From Hydrogenimonas thermophila (lineage in GTDB: Bacteria; Campylobacterota; Campylobacteria; Campylobacterales; Hydrogenimonadaceae): 64,000 bases of DNA. Location of the stretch: NCBI RefSeq assembly GCF_900115615.1, contig NZ_FOXB01000004.1:62001-126000 (forward strand), given 5' to 3'. Both the position numbers and the translations under genes were made by a program. Below the pieces are notes generated by a model that was not told where the DNA came from, did no database searches, and saw only the letters and a list, made by a program, of their open reading frames with translations. Positions 6,886 through 13,775 of this stretch are shown here, in pieces (positions within the stretch are counted from its first letter, which is position 1; every line of letters begins with the position of its first letter).

Positions 6886-6900
6886 ATATGTATATAGATA
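6886..6900 (+). promoter_or_regulatory. Type copy of the element-wide promoter-like motif AWATATGTATATAGA
   Basis: ATATGTATATAGATA after an A-tract, 30-44 bp before ATG 6930. Close copies precede other element genes: about 2561, 3241, 10,559, 11,915, 13,233, 13,356, 18,050, 18,104 and 23,130. Campylobacterota sigma70 promoters often lack a -35 box and rely on AT-tracts with a TATA-like -10, so TATATA may be the -10. The conservation outside the hexamer is stronger than expected for that alone and suggests a dedicated activator or common descent of the cassettes. Confidence 0.6.
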
Positions 6901-6929
6901 TAACCAGATTCAAATCAAAGGAGTAGATT

Positions 6930-7775
6930 ATGAAAAAAATGTTATTTGTTAGTGGAGTAGTTGCTATTTTGTTGAATGGATGTGCTGTTGTTAATGATAT
7001 TCCAAGCCCAAAAGAGCTTTATACAAAAGCTTTTTATGCAGATAAAATAGATCCAACAGACATAAAAGCTTATGATGAATCTCATTATAAACAAGATGTA
7101 TTGTTTGCTATGCCAAACGCTCATACTTATCAAGAAGCTTTGCAACAATATAAACAATTGCTTTCTTCTGCAAGACCTATTTTTAATCGAAGATCTGCTG
7201 TGCTTGCAAAAAAATTAAATACTCGTTACCGTTCTGTTGGTGGGATGAGTTGTGAGTATTTTAAAACTTGGATTAATTATGATAAAGGCTTACCAGTTTT
7301 TGTTATGAAGCATGAGCTAGGACAAAATGTAGAATGTGTTCCTGTCAACTACAGATCTGATTCAGGCTACAATAGACTAGATCCTAAACAACAAATGGGA
7401 TTTTTATTTATAGACCCAAGTAAAAAAACAATTTACAGTGATAGAAATGCAGTTTTTGTAAAGTTTAAACCAAAAAAGATCGGTGATACTTATTACCTAG
7501 TTTTGGATGATACAAACATAAAAAATAGAAGCATATTATCGGAAGCAACGATGGTTGTTGCCAGTGGTGGTGATGTAATCATGAATGGCCAGTTTTTTAT
7601 GGACAATGATGAGCTGATGGAGCTTGTAAATTTAAGTTTCTTTGATGCACTTAGACAAAATGAAAAACATGCAGAAAATTTTGTTAATATACAAACAGGA
7701 AATGACTTAAATTATGTAGATTCTAGATCAGAATATTATCGACAAAAATATCTTGAATCTTTGAAAAATAAATGA
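6930..7775 (+). CDS. Predicted lipoprotein of unknown function
   Basis: 281 residues, AAAGGAG ribosome site. The signal ends in a lipobox (LLNGC, Cys18), predicting attachment to the outer membrane. The rest is a globular domain with two further cysteines (MSCEYF, VECVPV) and no recognised motif. The promoter, leader and first 18 codons resemble those of the beta-propeller lipoprotein gene at 10,600, so the two share a copied expression-and-export cassette. It is followed by a duplicated start region leading into the cytochrome fusion gene. Confidence 0.8.
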   Translation: MKKMLFVSGVVAILLNGCAVVNDIPSPKELYTKAFYADKIDPTDIKAYDESHYKQDVLFAMPNAHTYQEALQQYKQLLSSARPIFNRRSAVLAKKLNTRYRSVGGMSCEYFKTWINYDKGLPVFVMKHELGQNVECVPVNYRSDSGYNRLDPKQQMGFLFIDPSKKTIYSDRNAVFVKFKPKKIGDTYYLVLDDTNIKNRSILSEATMVVASGGDVIMNGQFFMDNDELMELVNLSFFDALRQNEKHAENFVNIQTGNDLNYVDSRSEYYRQKYLESLKNK

Positions 7776-7853
7776 AAGGCAAACTATGAAAAAGATAGTA
7801 GTAATGTTAATAATGAAAGGCAAACTATGAAAAAGATAGTAGTAATGTTAATG
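7772..7853 (+). repeat. 41-bp tandem duplication creating a coupled leader ORF
   Basis: 7772-7812 and 7813-7853 are identical except for the last base. Each copy holds AAAGG, a start codon and the first codons of the cytochrome fusion gene. As 41 is not a multiple of 3, the first copy yields a 14-residue ORF (ATG 7786 to TGA 7830) whose stop overlaps the true ATG 7827 (ATGA). Confidence 0.9.
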
Positions 7854-9689
7854 CTGATGGTAATTGGTGCTTTTGCTGAAAATTCTAGCATTTTTAATTA
7901 TGCTGAATATGAAAAAGCTTGCGAACAGGGTGATAGTGTTGCCTGTGTTGTATTGAGTAGTTATGAACTTATCATTAACAAGAATAAAGGTAGTTCTAAT
8001 AAATTAATTTCTAAAGCTTGTTGGAGCGGAGATCCTACTGCTTGCAGTATTATAAAACTTAATACTGGCAGATCATGTGATATTATTGAAGATACTGTAC
8101 TTTGTAATTTAACCAAAGAAGATAAATATTGTAAGTGTTTTTATGATAATTTTGCAAATATTAATTCAAAAGATAATAATTTTGCATTTATTTTAAAATT
8201 TATTTTAAAATTTCCAGTTCAAGTTGAAGATGGCCTGTTTTGGACAGGTGTTGAAATCATTGATTCATCTACTATACTTTTTAACTTTGAACTTAATGAG
8301 CAAACATTACAATTTATTAAAAAAGGGATGAATGAGAATCATTTAAATTGGAATGATGTTAAAAGAATAATTAAAAAAGAGGATTTGCTTAATTTGCAAA
8401 ATAAATTTATTTCAGAATCAGCTCTTGCAACAGGACTTCTGCTTTTTTTGAAAAAGGGAGGGAAAATTAAGTATTTATACAAAGATGAAAAAGGAAATGA
8501 ATTATTTAGTTACTATATAACAAAATACGATTTTGAACATCTTCCTGAACCAGCTTTAGCTAAACAGGCAGCAGCTATTTATGTTACATCAATTGAAAGC
8601 GGACACTATAGTTGTAATACTGAAATTACGAATGGATCAGGTGTTATGAATTGTGGTACTTTTCAAATCAAGTTTAGCTTGAAGACATATGATTATGATT
8701 TAGATAATACAGGTAATAATATTGCTGATTATGTTATTGAAGCTCCTTTTTCATACACACTAAATACACAAATTTCAACTATTTTGAAAAAGCGAGGTTA
8801 TAATATTGGAAGCAATACAAATACAATAACACCATTTGTAAACTATCTAATAGCAGTTATTGATAAATATGCACCAATGCTTTTTATTACTACTAAAAAT
8901 GACAATATTGGACTTCCAAGAAATAGAATGACTAACTCTAATGTTTTTAGATTTAAAAGTAAATTATATAAAGTTGCTGATGTTGCAAGCACTTTAACAA
9001 GATTAGCAAATAATGGTGAAACAGCAAAACTACAAAAGTTAATCGATCTCTTTTTGAGAGATACAATTTTAAAAGACAAACAAAATGAGCAAAATTATAA
9101 AAAAGTTCGTAATCGTAATAATTTAAAAAATACAAGTGTTCCGATTTCATCTTCTGATACTGATGATAATGGTAAATTGATATATTTAAATAAATGTGCA
9201 GGATGTCATGGTATCGATGGTAAAGGTGCTAAAGATAAAATTTCAGCGTATGGTATGAAAGGAGGAGAATATCTTATTAAAGAATTAAGAGATGATCTCA
9301 CAAAATATGGAACTATAGATGGAGTATTGTCAATTATACACAATGGAACCACTGGAGGTTTTGGCTATCCGATGGGTACAATGCCTGGAGGACTTCTTGT
9401 GGATGAAACAGCTGAAGAAGTAGCTAAGTATGTTGCTAACGATATGAAAAGCAAAAAGCCTACTGTATTTGTTCTATGTGCAGGATGTCATGGTGCAGAT
9501 GGTAAAGGTATGGGAGGGATGACCCCAAATCTTACAAAATATGGAACTATAGATGGTGTAGTTGATGCCATCAATCGAGGTAGTAAAATAAATAAATGGG
9601 TACAACCTATGCCATCTTTTAAAAATGAACTTACAGAAAAAGAGAAACGTGACGTTGCTGCTTATGTTCTTACATTTGGTAAAAAATAG
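7827..9689 (+). CDS. Secreted cysteine-rich/Sel1-like and CcoP-like dihaem cytochrome c fusion
   Basis: 620 residues with a signal peptide (MKKIVVMLMLMVIGAFA). Residues about 25-90 carry ACEQGDSVAC and ACWSGDPTAC, the paired-cysteine pattern of Helicobacter cysteine-rich (Sel1-like) repeats. A middle region of about 350 residues is unrecognised. The C-terminus has two cytochrome c domains of the cbb3-oxidase CcoP type: C457-AG-C460-H461 and C551-AG-C554-H555, each followed by a LTKYGTIDGV stretch and a methionine (GTMPGG, QPMPSF). CcoP-like domains carry electrons to oxygen reduction; here, fused to a large exported part, the partner is unknown. A terminator follows. Confidence 0.75.
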   Translation: MKKIVVMLMLMVIGAFAENSSIFNYAEYEKACEQGDSVACVVLSSYELIINKNKGSSNKLISKACWSGDPTACSIIKLNTGRSCDIIEDTVLCNLTKEDKYCKCFYDNFANINSKDNNFAFILKFILKFPVQVEDGLFWTGVEIIDSSTILFNFELNEQTLQFIKKGMNENHLNWNDVKRIIKKEDLLNLQNKFISESALATGLLLFLKKGGKIKYLYKDEKGNELFSYYITKYDFEHLPEPALAKQAAAIYVTSIESGHYSCNTEITNGSGVMNCGTFQIKFSLKTYDYDLDNTGNNIADYVIEAPFSYTLNTQISTILKKRGYNIGSNTNTITPFVNYLIAVIDKYAPMLFITTKNDNIGLPRNRMTNSNVFRFKSKLYKVADVASTLTRLANNGETAKLQKLIDLFLRDTILKDKQNEQNYKKVRNRNNLKNTSVPISSSDTDDNGKLIYLNKCAGCHGIDGKGAKDKISAYGMKGGEYLIKELRDDLTKYGTIDGVLSIIHNGTTGGFGYPMGTMPGGLLVDETAEEVAKYVANDMKSKKPTVFVLCAGCHGADGKGMGGMTPNLTKYGTIDGVVDAINRGSKINKWVQPMPSFKNELTEKEKRDVAAYVLTFGKK

Positions 9690-9693
9690 ATTA

Positions 9694-9725
9694 AAGGGGT
9701 ATAAGCTTTGTAACTTATACCCCTT
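9694..9725 (+). terminator. Strong intrinsic terminator after the cytochrome fusion gene
   Basis: AAGGGGTATAAG (9694-9705) and CTTATACCCCTT (9714-9725) form a perfect 12-bp stem with an 8-nt loop; a T-rich stretch follows only partly (ATATTATAT). Confidence 0.85.
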
Positions 9726-9768
9726 ATATTATATAATCTATGAAAAGACTAAGTAAAGAAAGATAAAA

Positions 9769-10113
9769 ATGATTAAAAAACTGATCACTATTACTGCAAT
9801 AGCATTGTTGCCAAATTTATTCACTGGTTGCTCTTTTGAGTTTCAGTTTAAAGAACAGAATGATACTATAGAGGTTTATGATGATATCGGACTTACAGTT
9901 GGAGTAGAGAAAGCATTTGTGACGGTAATAAGATACAACAAAAGTTTTGAAAGATATTCTGATAAAAAAGATGAACTAATAAAAATAGTAAAAAGCAATT
10001 TGTGTAGTAATCTAGAAAGGCGTGTTTTAATCGACAAATACGATATGAAAATTAAAGCATTTTTGCTCTTTAATGATAGAACTGCTGTTATTACCATTTA
10101 CGATTGTAATTAG
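9769..10113 (+). CDS. Small predicted lipoprotein of unknown function
   Basis: 114 residues. The N-terminal signal ends at LFTGC (lipobox, Cys21). The mature part has two more cysteines (SNLCSNLE, YDCN at the C-terminus) that could form a disulfide. No family recognised. It stands alone between a terminator and a gene-free repeat region, with a weak AAAGAAAG-type ribosome site. Confidence 0.65.
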   Translation: MIKKLITITAIALLPNLFTGCSFEFQFKEQNDTIEVYDDIGLTVGVEKAFVTVIRYNKSFERYSDKKDELIKIVKSNLCSNLERRVLIDKYDMKIKAFLLFNDRTAVITIYDCN

Positions 10114-10202
10114 AAAAGAAAAAATAGATTAAGAAACAATATAATAAATTAACTCCCCAAAAACTTTCATTTTCTTCTAGTATTACTTAAAATGTATTTT
10201 GT

Positions 10203-10301
10203 GTGTATCTAAACAATGGTTAATGTGTATCTAAGTAGTTGCTAGTGTGTAGTTAATGTGTGCTTTATGTGTAGTTAAGTAGTTAGTAAGTAGTTATACA
10301 A
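10203..10301. repeat. Second array of 11-bp phased repeats (GTGTAGTTAAT type)
   Basis: Nine consecutive 11-bp units start at 10,203, 10,214, 10,225, 10,236, 10,247, 10,258, 10,269, 10,280 and 10,291; five begin GTGT and most contain TAA near the end. The unit differs in sequence from the 2370-2559 array but has the same period. It lies in a gene-free stretch of about 485 bp (10,114-10,599). Confidence 0.65.
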
Positions 10302-10350
10302 AGTAATTCCTCAAATTTCCTCTCCAAAACATACAATTTGATATTTCTCA

Positions 10351-10392
10351 AGTGCGGTATTTTAAGAAAATAGTGCGGTATTTTGGGAAAAG
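10351..10392. repeat. 21-bp tandem repeat AGTGCGGTATTTTNNGAAAA
   Basis: AGTGCGGTATTTTAAGAAAA and AGTGCGGTATTTTGGGAAAA follow each other with period 21 (two helical turns). A third, more distant relative (GCGGCACTTTGGGAAAA) is at about 10,529. Probable protein-binding sites in the gene-free region before the beta-propeller gene. Confidence 0.7.
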
Positions 10393-10558
10393 ATACGATG
10401 CTTTGTAAAGTTTTCCAAATATATCTTGACTTTTTTATTAAATTATTTTGACTAAGTATGATTTTTTCGTAGTTATTTTTACTCAAAATGAATCTTCTGC
10501 AAAGATCTAACTGTTTTTAGAATACATAGCGGCACTTTGGGAAAAACTATCTAACTAA

Positions 10559-10573
10559 ATATGTATATAGATG
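10559..10573 (+). promoter_or_regulatory. Element promoter motif before the beta-propeller gene
   Basis: ATATGTATATAGATG, 27-41 bp before ATG 10,600. It identifies the in-frame ATG at 10,561 as promoter sequence rather than the translation start. Confidence 0.6.
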
Positions 10574-10599
10574 TAACTAATTTTCCAAAGGAGCAGATT

Positions 10600-11886
10600 A
10601 TGAAAAAAACATTTTTGTTGTCGATTGTTGCATCTATTGTGCTGAATGGTTGTAATAGCGATAGTGCTTTGACTACTACAACATCTATTGCAACAACTGA
10701 TCCAATTACAGTAGATGCAGATACTGTACCTCCAGTTATCAAGCTATTAGGTGATAATCCATTGACTGTGATTGTAGGTAGTGACTATGTTGATCCAGGA
10801 GCAACTGCTATCGATAATGTTGATGGTGCTGTTGGTGTTGATATATACAACACTGTTGATACTACCAAAGAGGGTGAATACAGTGTTATATATACTGCAG
10901 CTGATAGCAATAACAATATATCTAAAACAACGCGAACAGTAAAGGTTGTAGCTGCCGAAAACGACACACTCTACAACATTGTTTCTAGTCTGAAGTTAGT
11001 AGGATATGCTTCAGAAATTGCATTATCAAGTGATGGTACAAAGGCATATATAGCTGATGGTGCTAACGGCTTGCAAATAATCGATATTAGCGATCCTACT
11101 AATATTTCTATTATTAACAGTATTAATACAAGTGATGCATCCGCAATTGCATTATCATCTGATGGTGCAAAGGCATATGTAGCTGATGGTACTAACGGTT
11201 TGCAAATAATCGATATTAGCGATCCTGCTAATCTTTCTATTATTGGCAATATAGATTTGCCGGGCAATTTGTCAGGAATTGCATTATCATCTGATGGCAA
11301 CAAAGCATATTTGACTAATACTGTTAACGGTTTGCAAATAATCGATATTAGCGATCCCACTAATCCTTCTATTATTAGTAGTATTGATACTGAACATGCT
11401 TTGGCAATTGCATTATCATCTGATGGTGCAAAGGCATATTTAGCTGATGGTGCTAACGGCTTGCAAATAATCGATATTAGCGATCCTGCTAATCTTTCTA
11501 TTATTGGCAGTGTTAATACAAATGATACATACGCAGTTGCATTATCATCTGATGGAACAAAGGCATATTTAGCTGATGGTAGTAATTTACGAATAGTTGA
11601 TGTTAGCAATGCTGCAAATCCTGCAATCATCGGTAACATAAATGCATTAAGTTATATAACTGCAATTGCATTATCATCTGATAACATAGCATATTTAGCT
11701 GACGGCAACAACTTAAGAATAGTTGATATTAGCAATGCTGCAAACCCTGTTGAAATTAAAAACATTAGTATGTCTCCAGAAACACCACTAAGCGTAACCT
11801 TATCAAGTGATGAAACAAAAGTTTTTGCAGGATGTGCTAATTTTGCAGATGAAAATGGCTCACTAAAGATAATCAATCTACCTTAA
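10600..11886 (+). CDS. Surface lipoprotein with DUF5011-like domain and LVIVD beta-propeller repeats
   Basis: 428 residues from ATG 10,600, chosen for its AAAGGAG site and because it starts a lipoprotein signal (MKKTFLLSIVASIVLNGC). After a Thr-rich linker comes an Ig-like domain (VDPGATAIDNVDG, then GEYSVIYTAADSNNN) of the DUF5011 type. From about residue 135 there are six or seven repeats of AIALSSDGAKAYLADG-(ANG)-LQIIDISDP, the LVIVD propeller pattern. Such proteins act at the cell surface in binding or adhesion; the ligand is unknown. The near-identical DNA repeats create long spurious frames on the other strand and could recombine. Confidence 0.85.
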   Translation: MKKTFLLSIVASIVLNGCNSDSALTTTTSIATTDPITVDADTVPPVIKLLGDNPLTVIVGSDYVDPGATAIDNVDGAVGVDIYNTVDTTKEGEYSVIYTAADSNNNISKTTRTVKVVAAENDTLYNIVSSLKLVGYASEIALSSDGTKAYIADGANGLQIIDISDPTNISIINSINTSDASAIALSSDGAKAYVADGTNGLQIIDISDPANLSIIGNIDLPGNLSGIALSSDGNKAYLTNTVNGLQIIDISDPTNPSIISSIDTEHALAIALSSDGAKAYLADGANGLQIIDISDPANLSIIGSVNTNDTYAVALSSDGTKAYLADGSNLRIVDVSNAANPAIIGNINALSYITAIALSSDNIAYLADGNNLRIVDISNAANPVEIKNISMSPETPLSVTLSSDETKVFAGCANFADENGSLKIINLP

Positions 11887-11957
11887 AAAATAAAAAGAAT
11901 CTGCTCCACAAAAAATATGTATTCATAATGTAATAAATATTATTAAAGGAGCAGATC

Positions 11958-12176
11958 ATGAAAGTAGGATTTTTTGGTGGTTTATTGCTATTAGGTTTAA
12001 CTATCATTTTTGCAATGATAGCACTACAAAACAACAAGATAGCTAGAGAAATAGCAATAAAAAATTTTGGCTTAGATAAGCAAGCAATAGATCTAAATGA
12101 TACCAATCGAACTAAACAACAAAGCGATTTTGATCGCAAGTTTGAAGAGTTTGATAAAAAATTTGAAAACTTCTAA
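11958..12176 (+). CDS. Small membrane-anchored coiled-coil protein
   Basis: 72 residues, AAAGGAG ribosome site and a promoter motif at about 11,915. One hydrophobic span (GFFGGLLLLGLTIIFAMIAL, residues 4-23) is followed by charged helices ending in the repeat FDRKFEEFDKKFENF. Topology suggests an inner-membrane protein with its helical tail in cytoplasm or periplasm. The gene is 12 bp ahead of the next secreted protein, so the two are probably co-transcribed. Confidence 0.7.
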   Translation: MKVGFFGGLLLLGLTIIFAMIALQNNKIAREIAIKNFGLDKQAIDLNDTNRTKQQSDFDRKFEEFDKKFENF

Positions 12177-12188
12177 GGAGGCTTGAAA

Positions 12189-13220
12189 ATGAAAAAGATA
12201 ATAGCAATATCTTTAATTGTGGCAACATCGCTTTTTGCTGATTTATCTACCTCGACACAAAAGCAAGAGCAAAAATCTCAAAGTTTGAGACAACAGCAAC
12301 AAAGAGGCGAAACGGAACAATTGCAGCACAATAAGCAATTATCACAAGGAAAAGAAAAAAGTACATCAAAAAATATAACTCAAACCCTCAACAAAATAAG
12401 ATCCACTACTCATACAGTCTCTAAAAGCAGCAGCGGCACTTGGAGAATTGAGTTAAATCCAATCCCTTATATTCTTATGAAAATGAGAGATCTTGGCTGG
12501 AATGAAAAAGCCTTTTTTTTAACCAATAGAGATGTTGGAACTTCTTACTATTTAGATGATGACGAAGAGATTATCGATTTAAATGCTCAATCTTATTATG
12601 AAGCTAAAGCAAAGATGAGAGGGCGACTAGAAAAAGATGTGATGAAAAAAGTAGCATATTATATACAGCTACTTAATTTTACTGGACAGGTAGCAGAGTT
12701 AGCAGCTGATAAAATGCAGCATTATCCAAAAGCAAGTTTTGAAAATATTGAAAAGCTTGCAGAAGAAGCAGTATCTAAAGCATATAAAGAGATTCGACCA
12801 AAACGCATAAATATCTACGAATGCAGATTTGCAGGCAATAATGACAGCTATACTTGCAATAATGGGCAATATTCTTTAATTTTAACAGGTAGCGTACCAA
12901 CTCTTTTAAAAAATGGAATGGCTTATTATTCAAGCACAAACATCGGATTTGCAAAACCTACATTAACTATCACATTTGCTACAAACATAAATGACGCACT
13001 TTCAAAGCTTGAACAAGATCAGCAAACAGCCAGTATAGCTAAGATGATAAGAGAGTACACATCAAAATTAGAGAGTCAGGGTAAAACAGAAATTGCCCAA
13101 AAAATCAAAAGCAAATTTATAGAGAAAGCATTAACCGAGAATGTATCTAACACAGCTTCCGCAGTTGTAAATGCTATCAATTCTGCTTCTCCGGTTTCAG
13201 TTTTGAATATATTCAAGTAA
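12189..13220 (+). CDS. Secreted protein of unknown function, Gln-rich N-terminus
   Basis: 343 residues from ATG 12,189; the AAGGAGG site lies 7 bp before it, too close for the TTG at 12,183. A signal peptide (MKKIIAISLIVATSLFA) is followed by a Gln/Ser-rich segment (residues 20-70) and a mixed alpha/beta domain with two cysteines (YECRFAG, YTCNNG) likely paired in the periplasm. It may be a transfer accessory protein, given its place between cargo and mobilization genes, but no family is recognised. Confidence 0.75.
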   Translation: MKKIIAISLIVATSLFADLSTSTQKQEQKSQSLRQQQQRGETEQLQHNKQLSQGKEKSTSKNITQTLNKIRSTTHTVSKSSSGTWRIELNPIPYILMKMRDLGWNEKAFFLTNRDVGTSYYLDDDEEIIDLNAQSYYEAKAKMRGRLEKDVMKKVAYYIQLLNFTGQVAELAADKMQHYPKASFENIEKLAEEAVSKAYKEIRPKRINIYECRFAGNNDSYTCNNGQYSLILTGSVPTLLKNGMAYYSSTNIGFAKPTLTITFATNINDALSKLEQDQQTASIAKMIREYTSKLESQGKTEIAQKIKSKFIEKALTENVSNTASAVVNAINSASPVSVLNIFK

Positions 13221-13277
13221 GCAGTTTAAAAAATATGTATATAGATATAGAAAATTAAAAACGAGGAGGAAAACATT

Positions 13278-13352
13278 ATGGAATGGTTTTATCTATCTGT
13301 CTTAGCAGCTGCTGTACTTTTCGGAAGTTGGCTAAAAGCAAAAGGCTTTTAA
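13278..13352 (+). CDS. 24-residue membrane peptide
   Basis: ATG 13,278 follows a strong GAGGAGG site and an upstream promoter motif (13,233). The product is MEWFYLSVLAAAVLFGSWLK followed by AKGF: one hydrophobic span with a basic C-terminus. It is followed at once by another promoter motif (13,356). The dedicated promoter and ribosome site argue for real expression. Function unknown. Confidence 0.55.
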   Translation: MEWFYLSVLAAAVLFGSWLKAKGF

Positions 13353-13420
13353 AAAATATGTATATATACAGAAGAAACAATTCTTCTGTATCCAAAAAAT
13401 TAAAAAACAAAGGAGACAAC

Positions 13421-13762
13421 ATGTTAATCGAAATCAAAAACAAAGAGATGGTTAAACATCTTAAAAAATTGGCAGAGGAAGAGGGAGTTGAAGTAAATGA
13501 CATAGTAAATGATCTATTGGCATTTTCAATGGATAATGCAATCGCAACACTGGCGATGAGAAGAATCGAATACGCGCTGATTAATGAGATCATACCATCT
13601 ATTAAAAGTGCTCAAGTCAACATTTATGCTGCTAGAAACCAAATTACAAACATGCATGCAGATATCTTAGAGGATGCAGACCGTGCATTGGCAATTTCAC
13701 AAGAAGCTGGAAAATTGGGAGAAGAGGTTGTTTTTGATAACAGTGATACTGACGATGAATAA
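13421..13762 (+). CDS. Probable ribbon-helix-helix accessory DNA-binding protein
   Basis: 113 residues from ATG 13,421 (AAAGGAG site, promoter motif at 13,356; the longer frame from 13,283 overlaps the previous gene and lacks a ribosome site). The start MLIEIKNKEMVKHLKKLAEE followed by GVEVNDIVNDLLAFSM fits strand-helix-helix of the Arc/MetJ class, as in TraY/TrwA accessory proteins that help relaxases. The rest is helical with an acidic tail. It precedes the mobilization genes by one gene, which supports a relaxosome role. Confidence 0.5.
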   Translation: MLIEIKNKEMVKHLKKLAEEEGVEVNDIVNDLLAFSMDNAIATLAMRRIEYALINEIIPSIKSAQVNIYAARNQITNMHADILEDADRALAISQEAGKLGEEVVFDNSDTDDE

Positions 13763-13775
13763 AAAGAGGTGAGTC

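Noticed and set aside
10283-10486. 67-residue minus-strand frame in the gene-free repeat region
   Set aside because: It consists of complement of the 11-bp and 21-bp repeats, with no ribosome site or similarity.
10561-10599. ATG 10,561 as start of the beta-propeller protein
   Set aside because: It lies within the promoter motif; ATG 10,600 has a ribosome site and starts a lipoprotein signal peptide.
10971-11639. 222-residue minus-strand frame across the beta-propeller gene
   Set aside because: It is the complement of the near-identical plus-strand LVIVD repeats, has no ribosome site or promoter, and the plus frame has a lipoprotein signal and clear repeats.
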